34,399 nucleotides of DNA, taken from assembly GCF_000964405.1 (NCBI RefSeq), contig NZ_BANE01000012.1:1-34399 (forward strand). The letters are read 5' to 3'. Below, piece by piece: positions 14,306 to 24,382 of the stretch. The position numbers and the translations under genes were made by a program. The DNA is from Novacetimonas hansenii JCM 7643 (GTDB lineage: Bacteria; Pseudomonadota; Alphaproteobacteria; Acetobacterales; Acetobacteraceae). The notes under the pieces are model-generated. The model saw only the letters and a program-made list of their open reading frames with translations. It had not been told where the DNA came from and ran no database searches. Each line of letters opens with the position of its first letter. Within the stretch, counting starts at the first letter, position 1.

Positions 14306-16527
14306 GGCTGATCCCCCCCCACGGCGCGCTGTCGCGGCCCCTGCTCCGGCTGGGAACCTTTGTTTTCCCCGACTGGAAAACGGTGCGCCCCACGATTGCC
14401 TACAGCATCCGTACGTTGCTGGCGGTGGGGCTTGCACTGTTCCTGGCCTTCGACCTGCAACTCCAGACACCGATGTCTTCGGTCACGACGGTGTTGATCG
14501 TCGCCAATCCCGTCGTGGGCGCAATGGTGTCGAAAAGCGTGTGGCGTATTTTCGGCACGATCATCGGCGCGACCTCCGCCATCGCGCTGATGGCGCTTTT
14601 TCCACAATCGCCCGTGCTGTATTTCATGGGGCTGTCGTTCATCATCGGGCTGGCATGCTGCGTGTCCACCCTGCTGCGCTTTTACAAGGCGTATGCAGCA
14701 GTGCTGACGGGTTATACCATCATCCTGATTTCCGTTTCCGCCTTCAGCGAACCGGACCATATCTTCATGGCCGCGATGTCACGCCTGTCGGCGGTGACAG
14801 TGGGCATCCTGAGTACCGCATTCGTCTTCCTGCTGACGAATATCAGCCATCCTGAAAAGGTCATACGCCAGATCGACCAGGTGTTGCGCAACATCACCTC
14901 CCATTTCGCGCAGCCAAGCGATCCGTCATGGAATGACGCAACCTCCATGCCCGATGACGCGGGACAGCCCCTGTCCTTCCGCGCCATGTCGATCACATCA
15001 TATGACCAGCGTGCGCGCCTGCTGTCGCAGGCCAACGCCCTGGTGGAAGCCATCGAATACGCCGCAGCCGACAATTACAGCGTCAGCCTGCGCGCGCGTG
15101 GCCTGCGTGGGGGGGTGGCGCGTCTTTTGGGGTTGCTGAGCGCGCATCATCCCATCTGGCAGGATGAACCGCCGATGACCCGGCAGGCGCGGACGGCGCG
15201 GCATATCCGCCAGGAGATCATGCGGCATTTCGCGACCCTGCCGCCAGAGGACCTGCATCTGGAAGCGCGCGACAACATGCGCCCCATCCGTCGGCGCATC
15301 CGCGCGGCGATGACAGAACTCGACGAACTCGGCGAACAGACGCAGGACCTGCCGACCATCGCCTTCATCGACAATGAACGCGACGTACTGGCGCAGCTCT
15401 GTGCGGCGCTTGATGATTTCATGGGACCACAGGAACATGTCCGCGCCATCGGCCTGAAACTGTATTTCGACTGGCCCGCCGCCCTGCGCAACGGTACGCG
15501 CGGCGCGTTCGTCACCCTGCTGGGTTGCATGTTCTGGTATATCTGCCGCTGGACCCACGGGGCGAACATGCTGACCTACCTGATCCCGGCATCATGCCTG
15601 CTGGCGACAAGCCCGCTGGCGTCACGTGCCAGCGTCATGTTCGCAAGCGGCACATTCGCGGCCATTCCCGCCGCCTTCATCTGCCAGACCTTTTTGTTGC
15701 CGCGCATCGACGGCTACCCGCTGCTGTGGCTGTCGCTGTCACTGTGCCTGCTGCCGGGGATATGGTTGCAGTTCCATCCACGCCACGCCATGCGCGGATT
15801 CGGCTATGCGGTGTTCTTCAACGCCATGGTACAGGTGCGCAACCCCATCACCTATGACGACCTGTCGCTGATGAATACATGGATGGCCTTCGCGCTGGGC
15901 GTGGTGTCCATCGCACTGGTGTTCCGCGTCATCCTGCCCGCCAACCATCGCCTCGACTCGGGGCGGCTGGTGGCCTCCATCGCACGCGCGACCGAACATC
16001 TGGCCCGCCAGCCACTGGGTCAGCATGTCGAATGGCCGGTGTGGGAAAACCTGCAGATGCAAAAAATACTGCGCATCATACAACGCTTCTCCCTCGTATC
16101 GTCACCGGGGCGGGTCTATGAACTGACGGATGCGGCGTTCATGGCCGTATCGCTGGGCCGGGTGCTGGTCCGGTTGCGCACCCTTGTCACATCCCCTGCA
16201 ATTCACGCAGAAGACCGCGAACGCGTGACGCAGGCGCTTGGCGCGTTCCGTTACCTGCGTTCCGACCCGGCGCTTACGGTCCAGACGCTGCGCGCAACCG
16301 CGCTGACGCTTCTGTCCCACCTTGAACGCCGGGGGATGCCGGCACATACGCCCACACGCCGTATCGCCGCCTGCCTGGAACAGGCATCGCTGCTGATTGG
16401 GGCAATCCCCGGTTTCTTCCATCGCCATGGTCCGCTACAGATGGCGGCGGATATGCCCGGCGCCAATAACCGCCTGACCCTTCCCGTATTGTCCACGACT
16501 GGCCCGTTCGGAATGAGAACCGCCTGA
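14302..16527 (+). CDS. FUSC-family efflux pump (AaeB / fusaric acid resistance type)
   Basis: A 741-residue inner-membrane protein with two membrane blocks (about 33-180 and 385-530), each followed by a cytoplasmic region; this duplicated arrangement is the FUSC/AaeB family pattern. Family members export aromatic carboxylic acids, fusaric acid and similar weak acids with a HlyD-type adaptor. The start overlaps the marR stop by 4 bp and its own stop overlaps the next gene's start (TGATG at 16525-16529), so translation is coupled along the operon. In an acetic acid bacterium export of an organic acid is a reasonable guess, but the substrate cannot be read from sequence. Confidence 0.85.
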   Translation: MRLIPPHGALSRPLLRLGTFVFPDWKTVRPTIAYSIRTLLAVGLALFLAFDLQLQTPMSSVTTVLIVANPVVGAMVSKSVWRIFGTIIGATSAIALMALFPQSPVLYFMGLSFIIGLACCVSTLLRFYKAYAAVLTGYTIILISVSAFSEPDHIFMAAMSRLSAVTVGILSTAFVFLLTNISHPEKVIRQIDQVLRNITSHFAQPSDPSWNDATSMPDDAGQPLSFRAMSITSYDQRARLLSQANALVEAIEYAAADNYSVSLRARGLRGGVARLLGLLSAHHPIWQDEPPMTRQARTARHIRQEIMRHFATLPPEDLHLEARDNMRPIRRRIRAAMTELDELGEQTQDLPTIAFIDNERDVLAQLCAALDDFMGPQEHVRAIGLKLYFDWPAALRNGTRGAFVTLLGCMFWYICRWTHGANMLTYLIPASCLLATSPLASRASVMFASGTFAAIPAAFICQTFLLPRIDGYPLLWLSLSLCLLPGIWLQFHPRHAMRGFGYAVFFNAMVQVRNPITYDDLSLMNTWMAFALGVVSIALVFRVILPANHRLDSGRLVASIARATEHLARQPLGQHVEWPVWENLQMQKILRIIQRFSLVSSPGRVYELTDAAFMAVSLGRVLVRLRTLVTSPAIHAEDRERVTQALGAFRYLRSDPALTVQTLRATALTLLSHLERRGMPAHTPTRRIAACLEQASLLIGAIPGFFHRHGPLQMAADMPGANNRLTLPVLSTTGPFGMRTA

Positions 16528-16721
16528 TGCTGACCGAATTCAATCTCTTCGGTGTCTTCATGGCACCGATTGTCGTCTATGCCATTGCGGCGCTGCCTGT
16601 GACCATGCTGCTGCGCTCCCTTTTATGGTGGAGCGGCATCATGAAATGGTTCTGGCATCTCGCCCTGTTCGAGGTCGCGCTCTACACTTGCGTCCTCTGC
16701 CTGATGATCCTGTACATCTGA
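16527..16721 (+). CDS. DUF1656 small membrane protein (AaeX-like)
   Basis: A 64-residue protein with two membrane segments (about 8-30 and 40-62) beginning MLTEFNLFGVFMAP, a typical DUF1656/AaeX start. These proteins are found between a FUSC pump and its adaptor; the role is not established but they are probably part of the inner-membrane complex. The ATG overlaps the pump stop codon. Confidence 0.85.
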   Translation: MLTEFNLFGVFMAPIVVYAIAALPVTMLLRSLLWWSGIMKWFWHLALFEVALYTCVLCLMILYI

Positions 16722-16750
16722 CTGTCGCCGAAAAGGTTCGAGAATCCACC

Positions 16751-17662
16751 ATGCCTCTCTTGCGCACCCTGATCCGTGTGGTACTGACCCTGGCGGTCGT
16801 GGCGATGGCCATCGTCATGGGCGTCACCTTATGGGACACCTACATGATTGCCCCGTGGACACGTGACGGACGTGTGCGCGTCTATGTGGTCGATGTTGCC
16901 CCCGAAGTTTCCGGCACGGTGGTCCAGCTACCGGTGGTGGACAACCAGTATGTCCATAAGGGCGACCCGCTGTTCGTGCTTGACCCGGTCCGCTTCCACC
17001 TGGCCATCCGCGAGGCGCAGGCCCGCCTTGACGGTGCGCTCGAAGACCTGAAGCTCAAGCAGAACGACGCCCGGCGCCGCATGGGCCTTGGCGGTATCGT
17101 CTCTGCCGAAGAACAGGAGGTTTTCAACTCCAACGTGGCGACGCAGATCGCGTCGGTGGATGCGGCCCGCGCGGCCCTTGATCTGGCCAAGCTGAACCTC
17201 CAGCGCTCCATCCTGTATTCGCCGGTCAATGGCAACATCACCAACCTGAACCTGCGGGTGGGCGATTACGTCACGGCCGGGCATGCCCGCCTTGCGGTGA
17301 TTGACTCCGACTCCTACTGGGTCAACGGGTATTTCGAGGAAACGAAGATGTGGGGCGTCCATGTCGGGGACGAAGCACGCGTCAAGCTGATGGGATACAA
17401 GGACATCCTGCCTGGCCATGTCGTCAGTATCGCACGTGGCATCAATGACCAGAACGGCAAGCCAGATGGCCTGGGTCTGCAGGACGTCAGCCCGATCTTC
17501 ACCTGGGTCCGTCTGGCACAGCGTATCCCGGTGCGCATCCATCTGGACCATGTTCCCGACAGCATCACTCTTGCCGCAGGCATGACGGCGACCATCAGCG
17601 TCGGCCCGCAGTCCCGTACCCAACGCGGCCATCTGACGACGTGGTTGCAAGACCACCTGTAA
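16751..17662 (+). CDS. HlyD/EmrA-type periplasmic adaptor of the efflux system
   Basis: A 303-residue membrane-fusion protein. There is one N-terminal membrane segment (about 8-27), then the APWTRDGRVRV entry typical of the AaeA group, a biotinyl-lipoyl half (VAPEVSGTVVQLPVVDNQYV), a helical hairpin (about 85-150), the second lipoyl half (LYSPVNGNITNLNLRVGDYV) and a beta-barrel part. It links the FUSC pump to the outer membrane factor encoded next. The ATG at 16751 is the first start that gives a proper N-terminus; the frame is open upstream only because it overlaps the DUF1656 gene. Confidence 0.88.
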   Translation: MPLLRTLIRVVLTLAVVAMAIVMGVTLWDTYMIAPWTRDGRVRVYVVDVAPEVSGTVVQLPVVDNQYVHKGDPLFVLDPVRFHLAIREAQARLDGALEDLKLKQNDARRRMGLGGIVSAEEQEVFNSNVATQIASVDAARAALDLAKLNLQRSILYSPVNGNITNLNLRVGDYVTAGHARLAVIDSDSYWVNGYFEETKMWGVHVGDEARVKLMGYKDILPGHVVSIARGINDQNGKPDGLGLQDVSPIFTWVRLAQRIPVRIHLDHVPDSITLAAGMTATISVGPQSRTQRGHLTTWLQDHL

Positions 17663-17678
17663 GGCGCCAGGCACAACA

Positions 17679-19196
17679 ATGAATATCACCACGATCACCC
17701 GCAAGACCGGCCTGTTCCTGAGCGCCGCCCTGGTGCTGGCCGGTTGCACGGTCGGACCGCGTTACCAGCCCGACCGCATGAAGCTGCCCGCCCGCTTCAC
17801 CGAGGATGACCATCCTGCCACCAAGGAAGAGATCGAGGACACCGACCGGGAGCTGAAACAGTGGTGGCACCTGTTCAAGGACCCCGAGCTGGACAAGCTG
17901 GTCGATAAGGCGATCACAGGGAATTATGACCTGCAGGCGGCGGGGCAGCACATCCTTGCGGAACGCGCGATCCGCGATGTGCAGGCGTCGCAATGGTATC
18001 CACAGATGGATGCCGATGCGGGTGGTGGTAACGTCCGGTATTCGATCAACATCGAGAACTGGCCGATACGTCCAGGCAACCCGGCCAACCACCCGGATGC
18101 GAATTACCTGACCTATGGCATGGCAGGCAGTTGGCAGCTTGACGTTTTCGGGCGTATCCGCCGCAGTGTGGAGGCGCAGAAATACGCCGTCGAAGCCACG
18201 ATTGAGGAACGCCGCGCCCTGATGGTCATGATCCTGTCCGAAGTGGCCAGCGATTACATGATGCTGCGTGACCAGCAATTGCGGCTGGAAATTGCGAACA
18301 ATAACATCCGTGTGGCCCAGGATGCCTATGACCTGACCAACCGCCTCTACCTCGAAGGGGTGGGCAACACCATGCAGATCGCGCAGGCCAAGGCAGAGCT
18401 GGATTCCCAGACCGCCGCGCGCGAACCGCTCAAGACCCATATCTCCCAGATCACGCATGCGCTTGATGTTCTGATGGGGCAGATGCCCGGGACTTCCGAA
18501 ATCGAACTGAAGGTGGCCAGGCCCCTGCCCAAGGTGCCGGAATTCCCGGCCACCCTGCCGTCCATCGTCCTGGCCAACCGCCCGGACATCCGCACGGCCG
18601 AACGCCAGTATGCAGAGGCCACGGCACGGATCGGCATGGCCGTGTCACAGCTTTATCCCAATTTCAGCATCCCCATCAGCTTTAACCCGAATGCCTCGGT
18701 CATGTCGCAGATGACAGAAGCTGCAACCATGAGCTGGCAGTTCCTGATGATGGCTTCGCTGCCGCTGATGCATGGGGGCAAGCTGACTTCGCAGGTGCGC
18801 GCGACACAGGCCGCGGCCGAAGCAAGCCGCCTGAATTACCGCCAGACCGTCCTCAAGGGCTTTAAGGAAGTCGAAGACGCAATGGCCGCCTGGCATGATG
18901 ATGAGGAACATACCGAACTGCTGGCCAAGGCCGCCGAAGACAGTACGCTGGCAAGTGAGCGCGCGCGCAAGCTGTATGGCGCGGGACTGGTCGGCTTCCT
19001 CGAAGTCCTGACTACGGAACGCACCACCCTGAACGCGCAAAATGCCGAAGCCATGGCACGGCTGGAACGGTTGCAGGATGCGATCAACCTGTATACCGCC
19101 ATCGGCGCAGGATGGCAGGGTGTGGCGCTGACCAACACCACGCTGCCGATCTCGCTGGAGAAACAGAACTTCCTTGCGCACCTGTTCCAGCAGTAA
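17679..19196 (+). CDS. NodT-family outer membrane efflux lipoprotein
   Basis: A 505-residue outer membrane factor. The N-terminus has a lipoprotein signal with lipobox LAGC (Cys23) followed by TVGPRYQ, the standard start of NodT/OprM proteins. Two repeated halves with long helices follow (QWWHLFKDPELD near the first, NRPDIRTAERQYAEATARIG at the start of the second), as expected for a TolC-like trimer channel. It is the last gene of the operon, 16 bp after the adaptor gene, and a strong terminator follows, so the operon encodes a complete inner-to-outer-membrane exporter. Confidence 0.9.
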   Translation: MNITTITRKTGLFLSAALVLAGCTVGPRYQPDRMKLPARFTEDDHPATKEEIEDTDRELKQWWHLFKDPELDKLVDKAITGNYDLQAAGQHILAERAIRDVQASQWYPQMDADAGGGNVRYSINIENWPIRPGNPANHPDANYLTYGMAGSWQLDVFGRIRRSVEAQKYAVEATIEERRALMVMILSEVASDYMMLRDQQLRLEIANNNIRVAQDAYDLTNRLYLEGVGNTMQIAQAKAELDSQTAAREPLKTHISQITHALDVLMGQMPGTSEIELKVARPLPKVPEFPATLPSIVLANRPDIRTAERQYAEATARIGMAVSQLYPNFSIPISFNPNASVMSQMTEAATMSWQFLMMASLPLMHGGKLTSQVRATQAAAEASRLNYRQTVLKGFKEVEDAMAAWHDDEEHTELLAKAAEDSTLASERARKLYGAGLVGFLEVLTTERTTLNAQNAEAMARLERLQDAINLYTAIGAGWQGVALTNTTLPISLEKQNFLAHLFQQ

Positions 19197-19235
19197 TCCA
19201 CACGGGATTACATGGGTCACGAACTGATTATGATG

Positions 19236-19283
19236 CCCGTTTCCAGTTGCATGAAAATAACTGGAAACGGGTATTTTTATATT
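19236..19283 (+). terminator. Rho-independent terminator of the efflux operon
   Basis: Perfect 13-bp arms CCCGTTTCCAGTT (19236-19248) and AACTGGAAACGGG (19259-19271) with a 10-nt loop, followed by a T-rich tail (TATTTTTATATT). Confidence 0.9.
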
Positions 19284-19428
19284 ATGCAGGACGTGTCTTC
19301 TTGTTTGCAGAAACAATGAAAAAAGACGTTCATGTCATAACCACAAGAAGATTTCAGGAAATATTTCCATAAGAACTTTGAAAATATTTCCTGTTTTCAA
19401 AATTGGTCATGACAGGAAAATACCGCCC

Positions 19429-19466
19429 GAAAAAAATACCGGCAGCAAGCCATGCTCACTGCCGGT
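19429..19466 (-). terminator. Rho-independent terminator of the phosphoketolase operon
   Basis: Read on the minus strand, arms ACCGGCAG and CTGCCGGT (19459-19466, 19438-19445) form an 8-bp stem with a 13-nt loop, followed by a run of Ts (the A run 19430-19436 on the plus strand). It lies about 50 bp after the phosphoketolase stop. Confidence 0.85.
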
Positions 19467-19516
19467 ACCAGAATATCACAGCCGGATCAGATGATCCGGG
19501 TCAGCGCCGACAAACC

Positions 19517-21886
19517 TTATGACCAGCGCCAGTTACGCACTTCCGGCAGGTCCTGCCCGTATTGCGCGACATAACGCTTATGCTCGTTCAGCTTGTCATT
19601 GATCAACTGGTTGGCATAGGCCGCCTTGACCGCAAGGGCGGGTACGCGGCGGATCACGTTCTGCACCAGATGGAACCGGTCCAGATTGTTGCGCACCGTC
19701 ATGTCGAACGGTGTCGTGGTCGAACCTTCCTCACGATAGCCATGAACGTGGAAGTTGCGGCAGTTGGTCCGCTTGTAGATCAGCTTGTGAATCAGCGCCG
19801 GATAGCCATGGAAGGCGAAGATCACCGGCTTGTCCACGGTGAACAGGCTGTCGAACACTGCATCGTCCAGGCCATCGGGATGTTCCTGCGGGGTCTGCAG
19901 CGTCAGCAGGTTCACCACGTTGATGACACGGATTTTCAGGTCCGGCAGATGTTCATTCAGGATCTGCGTCGCGGCCAGTGCCTCGATGGTGGGGACATCA
20001 CCGGCGCAGGCGATCACGACATCGGGCTCACCCCCCTTGTCATTGCTGGCCCATTCCCAGATGCCAATTCCCTGCGCGCAATGTTCAATGGCGGCATTCA
20101 TATCCAGCCACTGTGGCTCCGGCTGCTTGCCCGCCACGATAACGTTCACGCGGTCACGACTTTCCAGACAGGTCTTGGCCGTGCATAGCAGCGTGTTCGC
20201 ATCGGGCGGCAGGTACACGCGGACGGTCTTGGCCTTCTTGTTCAGGACATGGTCGATGAAACCCGGGTCCTGATGGCTGAACCCGTTATGGTCCTGACGC
20301 CAGACATGCGATGTCAGCAGATAGTTAAGCGAGGCGATCGGCGCACGCCATGCCACTTCATCAGCCTGCTTGATCCACTTGGCATGCTGGTTGACCATCG
20401 AGTCGACAATGTGAATGAACGCCTCGTAGCACGACATGAAGCCATGGCGGCCCGTCAGCAGGTAGCCTTCCAGCCAGCCCTGACAGGTATGCTCGCTAAG
20501 GATTTCCATCACATGGCCATCAACGGACAGATGGTCATCGTAATCGAACGTCTCGGCGTTCCATGCGCGGTTCGTAACGTCAAGCACAGCGTTAAGGCGG
20601 TTCGAATTGTTCTCATCGGGTGCCAGCACGCGGAAATTGCGTGATGACAGGTTTTCCTTCATCACGTCACGCAGCCACGATCCCAGCACGCGCGTCCCCT
20701 CACCCAGCGCATGGCCTGGCGCTTCCACCGTCACGGCATAGGGCGCCACGTCCGGCAGGCGCAGGTCGCGACGCAGCAGGCCGCCATTCGCATGGGGGTT
20801 GGCACTCATACGGCGGTTGCCCTTGGGCGCAAGCGCCGCAATTTCGGGCATCAGCGTGCCGTTTTCGTCAAACAGTTCCTCTGGCCTGTAGCTGTGCAGC
20901 CATTCATCAAGTAGCTTGAGGTGCGCAGGATTGCCAAGGTCGGTAAAGGGCACCTGATGGGCGCGCCAGTATCCTTCGACCCGCTGGCCGTCCACCGTCT
21001 TGGGGCAGGTCCAGCCCTTGGGCGTGCGCATGATGATCATGGGCCATATGGGCCGTTCGGTCCTGCCTTCGGTGCGGGCGGCCTTCTGGATGGCGTCGAT
21101 GCGGGCAAACGCCGTGTTCATCGCATTCGCCATGGCCTGATGCACCACGTCGGGCACGTCACCTTCGACCACGATCGGGTCATAGCCATAGCCCTTGAAC
21201 AGGGAGACCAGTTCCTCGGGCGAGATACGCGCCAGAACGGTGGGGTTCGCGATCTTGTAGCCATTGAGGTGCAGGATCGGCAGGACCGCGCCATCGGTCT
21301 TGGGGTCAAGGAACTTGTTGCTGTGCCACGATGTCGCCAGCGGCCCGGTTTCCGCCTCGCCATCACCGACGACGCAGGCGGCGATCAGGTCGGGGTTGTC
21401 GAACACCGCACCATAGGCATGCGACAGGGAATATCCCAGTTCGCCACCTTCGTTGATGGAACCCGGCGTGGTGGGGGCAGCATGGCTGGGAATGCCACCG
21501 GGGAAGGAGAACTGCTTGACCAGCCGCGCCAGCCCGTCCGCGTCCTGCGACACTTCGGGGAAATACTCGCTATAGGTGCCTTCAAGGTAGGTGTTGGCAA
21601 TCACACCCGGCGCCCCGTGGCCCGGCCCCGCGATGAACAGGATGCTGCGATCCTGTTCACGAATGATGCGGTTGAGGTGGAGATACAGGAAATTCAGCCC
21701 CGGCGTGGTGCCCCAGTGCCCCAGCAGGCGTGGCTTGGTATCCTCAAGCTTCAGCGGCTCGCGCAGGAGCGGGTTGGCCAGCAGATAGATCTGCGCGATC
21801 GACAGATAGTTGGCCGCGTGCCACCATTTGTTGAATAATGCCAGTTCCTGTGCCGATAATGGCGTGGTGGATACTGTCTCACTCAT
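19517..21886 (-). CDS. xfp: Phosphoketolase (xylulose 5-phosphate / fructose 6-phosphate)
   Basis: A full-length 789-residue thiamine diphosphate enzyme that splits xylulose 5-phosphate or fructose 6-phosphate with phosphate into acetyl phosphate and an aldose phosphate. Diagnostic segments are present: GPGHGAPG (87-94), [20 protein letters not shown] (134-153), the cofactor motif [19 protein letters not shown] (174-192) and [10 protein letters not shown] in the second half. AGGGG lies about 6 nt before the ATG. It is downstream of acetate kinase with a 34-bp gap, so both are probably one transcript, ending at the terminator at 19429-19466. Acetic acid bacteria use this route in carbon metabolism in place of normal glycolysis. 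Which of the two sugar phosphates is preferred cannot be told from the sequence. Confidence 0.95.
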   Translation of the reverse strand: MSETVSTTPLSAQELALFNKWWHAANYLSIAQIYLLANPLLREPLKLEDTKPRLLGHWGTTPGLNFLYLHLNRIIREQDRSILFIAGPGHGAPGVIANTYLEGTYSEYFPEVSQDADGLARLVKQFSFPGGIPSHAAPTTPGSINEGGELGYSLSHAYGAVFDNPDLIAACVVGDGEAETGPLATSWHSNKFLDPKTDGAVLPILHLNGYKIANPTVLARISPEELVSLFKGYGYDPIVVEGDVPDVVHQAMANAMNTAFARIDAIQKAARTEGRTERPIWPMIIMRTPKGWTCPKTVDGQRVEGYWRAHQVPFTDLGNPAHLKLLDEWLHSYRPEELFDENGTLMPEIAALAPKGNRRMSANPHANGGLLRRDLRLPDVAPYAVTVEAPGHALGEGTRVLGSWLRDVMKENLSSRNFRVLAPDENNSNRLNAVLDVTNRAWNAETFDYDDHLSVDGHVMEILSEHTCQGWLEGYLLTGRHGFMSCYEAFIHIVDSMVNQHAKWIKQADEVAWRAPIASLNYLLTSHVWRQDHNGFSHQDPGFIDHVLNKKAKTVRVYLPPDANTLLCTAKTCLESRDRVNVIVAGKQPEPQWLDMNAAIEHCAQGIGIWEWASNDKGGEPDVVIACAGDVPTIEALAATQILNEHLPDLKIRVINVVNLLTLQTPQEHPDGLDDAVFDSLFTVDKPVIFAFHGYPALIHKLIYKRTNCRNFHVHGYREEGSTTTPFDMTVRNNLDRFHLVQNVIRRVPALAVKAAYANQLINDKLNEHKRYVAQYGQDLPEVRNWRWS

Positions 21887-21920
21887 CTGCGTCCCCTTCG
21901 AAACAAATTGTCCGTGTCCG

Positions 21921-23129
21921 TTACGCCAGACACATCATCACATGGCGGCGGATCGTCGTTTCCTCATCCGTCGGAATGACCCGCACCTCGACCTTGCTGT
22001 CGGATGTGCTGATAATTTCGCTGTTCGCGATATTCGCGGCAGCATCGAGCCGCACGCCCAGCCATTGCAGCCGCGCACAGATCGCAGCACGCACGATGGC
22101 GTCATTCTCCCCAATGCCCGCCGTGAAGACCAGTCCGTCCAGCCCCTGCAACGACGCGGCCATCATGCCCGCTTCCTGCACAAAGCGATAGACGAACAGC
22201 TCCAGCGCCGCGCTGACGGCGGGATCGTGGGCGGCGCGCGCATGCAGGTCACGCATGTCATTGGACACCCCCGAAACCCCCAGCAGGCCGGAGTCGTGGT
22301 ACAGCACCTTTTCGATCGCTGCTGCGTCCAGCCCTTCTTCCCTGAGCATGTAAAGGATCACACCCGGGTCGAGATGACCGCAGCGTGTGCCCATCATCAG
22401 CCCGTCCAGCACCGAAAACCCCATCGTGGTATCGATACTGTGCCCTTCATGCATGGCGCACAGGCTGGCACCGCTGCCGACATGCGCCACGATACAGCGA
22501 CCACCCGCCAGATGCGGCGCGCGCGCGCGCAGGCAGTTGGCGATATATTCATATGATAGCCCATGGAAACCATACCGCCGCACGCCCTTGGCGGCATAGG
22601 AACGCGGCAGGGCCTGTGCCTGCGCGACAGGGGGCATGGTATGGTGAAAGGCCGTATCGAAACACGCGACCTGCGGCAGGTCGGGCCGCTGTGCCATCAG
22701 CGCGCGCGCGGGCGCCAGACTGCCGGGCTGATGCAGGGGGGCAAACGGCGTCAGCGCCGTCAGGGCGGCCAGCACATCGGGCGTGATGCGCACCGGGCGG
22801 ATGAAATCCGGCCCGCCATGGACAACACGGTGCCCCACCCCCATCAGTTCGACATGACCCAGATGTTCGCCCACCCACTCCATCAGGGTGGCCATCGGGC
22901 CATGATGCGCATCAGGCGTCCCCGCTTCATGGGCGTCCCAGCTTTCATCAAGCAGAACCTTGCCGTCCGCATCCCTGACGCGGAAGTGCGGATGGGTGCC
23001 AATGCCCTCCACCTCGCCCGAGGCGATGCGGTGGCTGGGACTTGTGGGGGTATCGGTCGGGTCAATGCGGAACAGGGCGAATTTCAGGCTGGACGACCCT
23101 GCATTCAACGCCAGAACAGCCTTTGTCAT
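21921..23129 (-). CDS. ackA: Acetate kinase
   Basis: A 402-residue ASKHA-fold kinase that converts acetyl phosphate and ADP to acetate and ATP. Conserved segments are [15 protein letters not shown] at the N-terminus, [48 protein letters not shown] and the C-terminal IPTDEET. The start at 23129 is chosen because the family begins a few residues before LNAGSSS and AAGGAAAG lies upstream; a longer frame to 23225 has an unrelated leader. It is the first gene of the pair with phosphoketolase and uses that enzyme's product. No phosphotransacetylase gene is seen nearby. Confidence 0.93.
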   Translation of the reverse strand: MTKAVLALNAGSSSLKFALFRIDPTDTPTSPSHRIASGEVEGIGTHPHFRVRDADGKVLLDESWDAHEAGTPDAHHGPMATLMEWVGEHLGHVELMGVGHRVVHGGPDFIRPVRITPDVLAALTALTPFAPLHQPGSLAPARALMAQRPDLPQVACFDTAFHHTMPPVAQAQALPRSYAAKGVRRYGFHGLSYEYIANCLRARAPHLAGGRCIVAHVGSGASLCAMHEGHSIDTTMGFSVLDGLMMGTRCGHLDPGVILYMLREEGLDAAAIEKVLYHDSGLLGVSGVSNDMRDLHARAAHDPAVSAALELFVYRFVQEAGMMAASLQGLDGLVFTAGIGENDAIVRAAICARLQWLGVRLDAAANIANSEIISTSDSKVEVRVIPTDEETTIRRHVMMCLA

Positions 23130-23367
23130 GCCCGTCTTTCCTTTCCCGACACCCACCGACATCCTATCGACTATCGACCCTGCGACACATTGACGCGAAT
23201 CAATTCCGCATCGCCGCCGCTGCATCGCGAACGTGCGGCATCAGCGCCGGATTGCTGTCATTCTTTGAAACATAGCGCAAAAACAGCGGGATATTCCACA
23301 GATGGCTGATGCCCGGTACCTGCATGGGAACACACATGTCGCCCATGCATGGTGACACACCCTCTAC

Positions 23368-23408
23368 AAGGGCGCAGCCCTTGACCCGCCCAAAGGGCAT
23401 CGCCCTTT
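23368..23408. repeat. Double-hairpin GC-rich repeat (REP-like)
   Basis: Two adjacent palindromes, AAGGGC-gca-GCCCTT (23368-23382) and AAAGGGC-atc-GCCCTTT (23392-23408), joined by GACCCGCC. From general knowledge, very similar paired AAGGGC hairpins are scattered between genes in many alphaproteobacteria. Confidence 0.6.
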
Positions 23409-23450
23409 GAAAACCGGCCATTCAGAGGTTTTTAAAAAAGGAAGACCCCA

Positions 23451-23515
23451 TAACTTACTGAAATATTATAAGTTTTTTAGTGAAGCTTTCCCCGAAAAGC
23501 TTCAAAAAGAGTGTC
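23451..23515 (+). repeat. Dispersed AT-rich repeat, copy A
   Basis: Begins TAACTTACTGAAAT and runs to the AAGCTT hairpin; it aligns along about 60 bp with the end of the window (34321-34380), where the first bases read TAACATACTGAAAT. It ends near GAGTG without the second hairpin, so this copy is truncated or decayed. Confidence 0.7.
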
Positions 23516-23560
23516 ATCTTCTTAAAGATTTCTTGAAAACCAATCATTGATAGAAAATCA

Positions 23561-23650
23561 GAAAAGTTTTTGGGTGCCGCCTTTTTTTAAAAAGGCGGCA
23601 TCTTCTGAAGCTTTTTGGAAAAAGCTTCACCAAAAACCTTTATGATTTTC
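23561..23650 (-). repeat. Dispersed AT-rich repeat, copy B (inverted to copy A)
   Basis: On the minus strand it carries two perfect hairpins: GAAGCTTTTT/AAAAAGCTTC (23607-23616, 23619-23628) and GCCGCCTTTTT/AAAAAGGCGGC (23576-23586, 23589-23599). It matches copy D at 34340-34399 in order and sequence. It starts about 35 bp after the end of hpnG and could serve as that operon's terminator. Confidence 0.75.
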
Positions 23651-23684
23651 AAACCACCTCTTTAAAGACAAAGAAGGCAGCATA

Positions 23685-24380
23685 TCATTCGGGGTCAAAC
23701 CGCCGCCGCAACATGGCGCGCGCGGCCTTGCGGGCCATACCCGCATCCCGTCCCACTTCGATCAGGGCCGGGATCTGCCCCGGATGGGCCAGCACATTGC
23801 GCAGGATCGCGCCCAGTGCGATCCCCCCGCCCGGCTGCAACGCCACCACGGCGGCGGGGGGCAAGGTGCGGTCCGCCGGGTCGCACACGACACGCAGGAC
23901 CGCAAACGCAACCTTGCGCTCGGAACACAGCGTCGCCACCACGCCACTTTCCATGTCCAGCCCTTCGCACCCGCTCTGCGCGAACAGTTCGGCTTTCTCC
24001 TGCCGGTCGGAGACGATCACATCACTGTGTAGCAGATCCCCGCGCTGCACCGTCCGCAGCCCCTGCCCCAGCCAGTCGGAAAAGGCCGGATCGGTGGGGA
24101 TACGCGCCCCATCGACCACAACATGACGTGGCAACAGGACAATCCCCGGATACAGCGCCGGGTCCAGACCCGCGGCCAGCCCGAACGACAGAACCGCATC
24201 CACCCCGGACGTCAGCAGGATGGAGGTCGCACGCCGTGCGCCATCAAGCGTCGCGCCACTGATGCCAAAGCGCGCGGCGGGGAAGAACGGGCGGATCAGG
24301 GCGGCCTCCGCCTCCATCCCGACCACGATCCCAAGACGGGTGAAGGGCACCACAACCGTGGCCTGCATGCTGTTATCCAT
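23685..24380 (-). CDS. hpnG: Hopanoid-associated phosphorylase HpnG
   Basis: A 231-residue protein of the nucleoside phosphorylase fold. LGIVVGMEAEAAL is the family's first strand-turn, SFGLAAGLDP the phosphate-side loop and LDMESGVVA the segment that holds the base and ribose contacts. In hopanoid biosynthesis HpnG removes adenine from adenosylhopane to give ribosylhopane on the way to bacteriohopanetetrol. It starts 2 bp after the shc stop and is the last gene of the operon; inverted dispersed repeats follow. A start at Met5 (24368) is also possible. Confidence 0.88.
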   Translation of the reverse strand: MDNSMQATVVVPFTRLGIVVGMEAEAALIRPFFPAARFGISGATLDGARRATSILLTSGVDAVLSFGLAAGLDPALYPGIVLLPRHVVVDGARIPTDPAFSDWLGQGLRTVQRGDLLHSDVIVSDRQEKAELFAQSGCEGLDMESGVVATLCSERKVAFAVLRVVCDPADRTLPPAAVVALQPGGGIALGAILRNVLAHPGQIPALIEVGRDAGMARKAARAMLRRRFDPE

Positions 24381-24382
24381 AA

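Larger units (their letters stand above)
23130..23684. other. 555-bp non-coding region, mostly dispersed repeats
   Basis: The right two thirds is taken up by the hairpin repeats listed separately. The left part (23130-23340) should hold the acetate kinase promoter, which I cannot place with confidence; a 7-bp inverted repeat GCATGGG/CCCATGC lies at 23322-23348. An open frame at 23200-23421 (-) runs through repeat sequence and is not called. Confidence 0.5.

Noticed and set aside
23200-23421. A 73-codon minus-strand open frame upstream of ackA
   Set aside because: Its N-terminal part is the translated GC-rich palindrome repeat, so it is not a supported gene.
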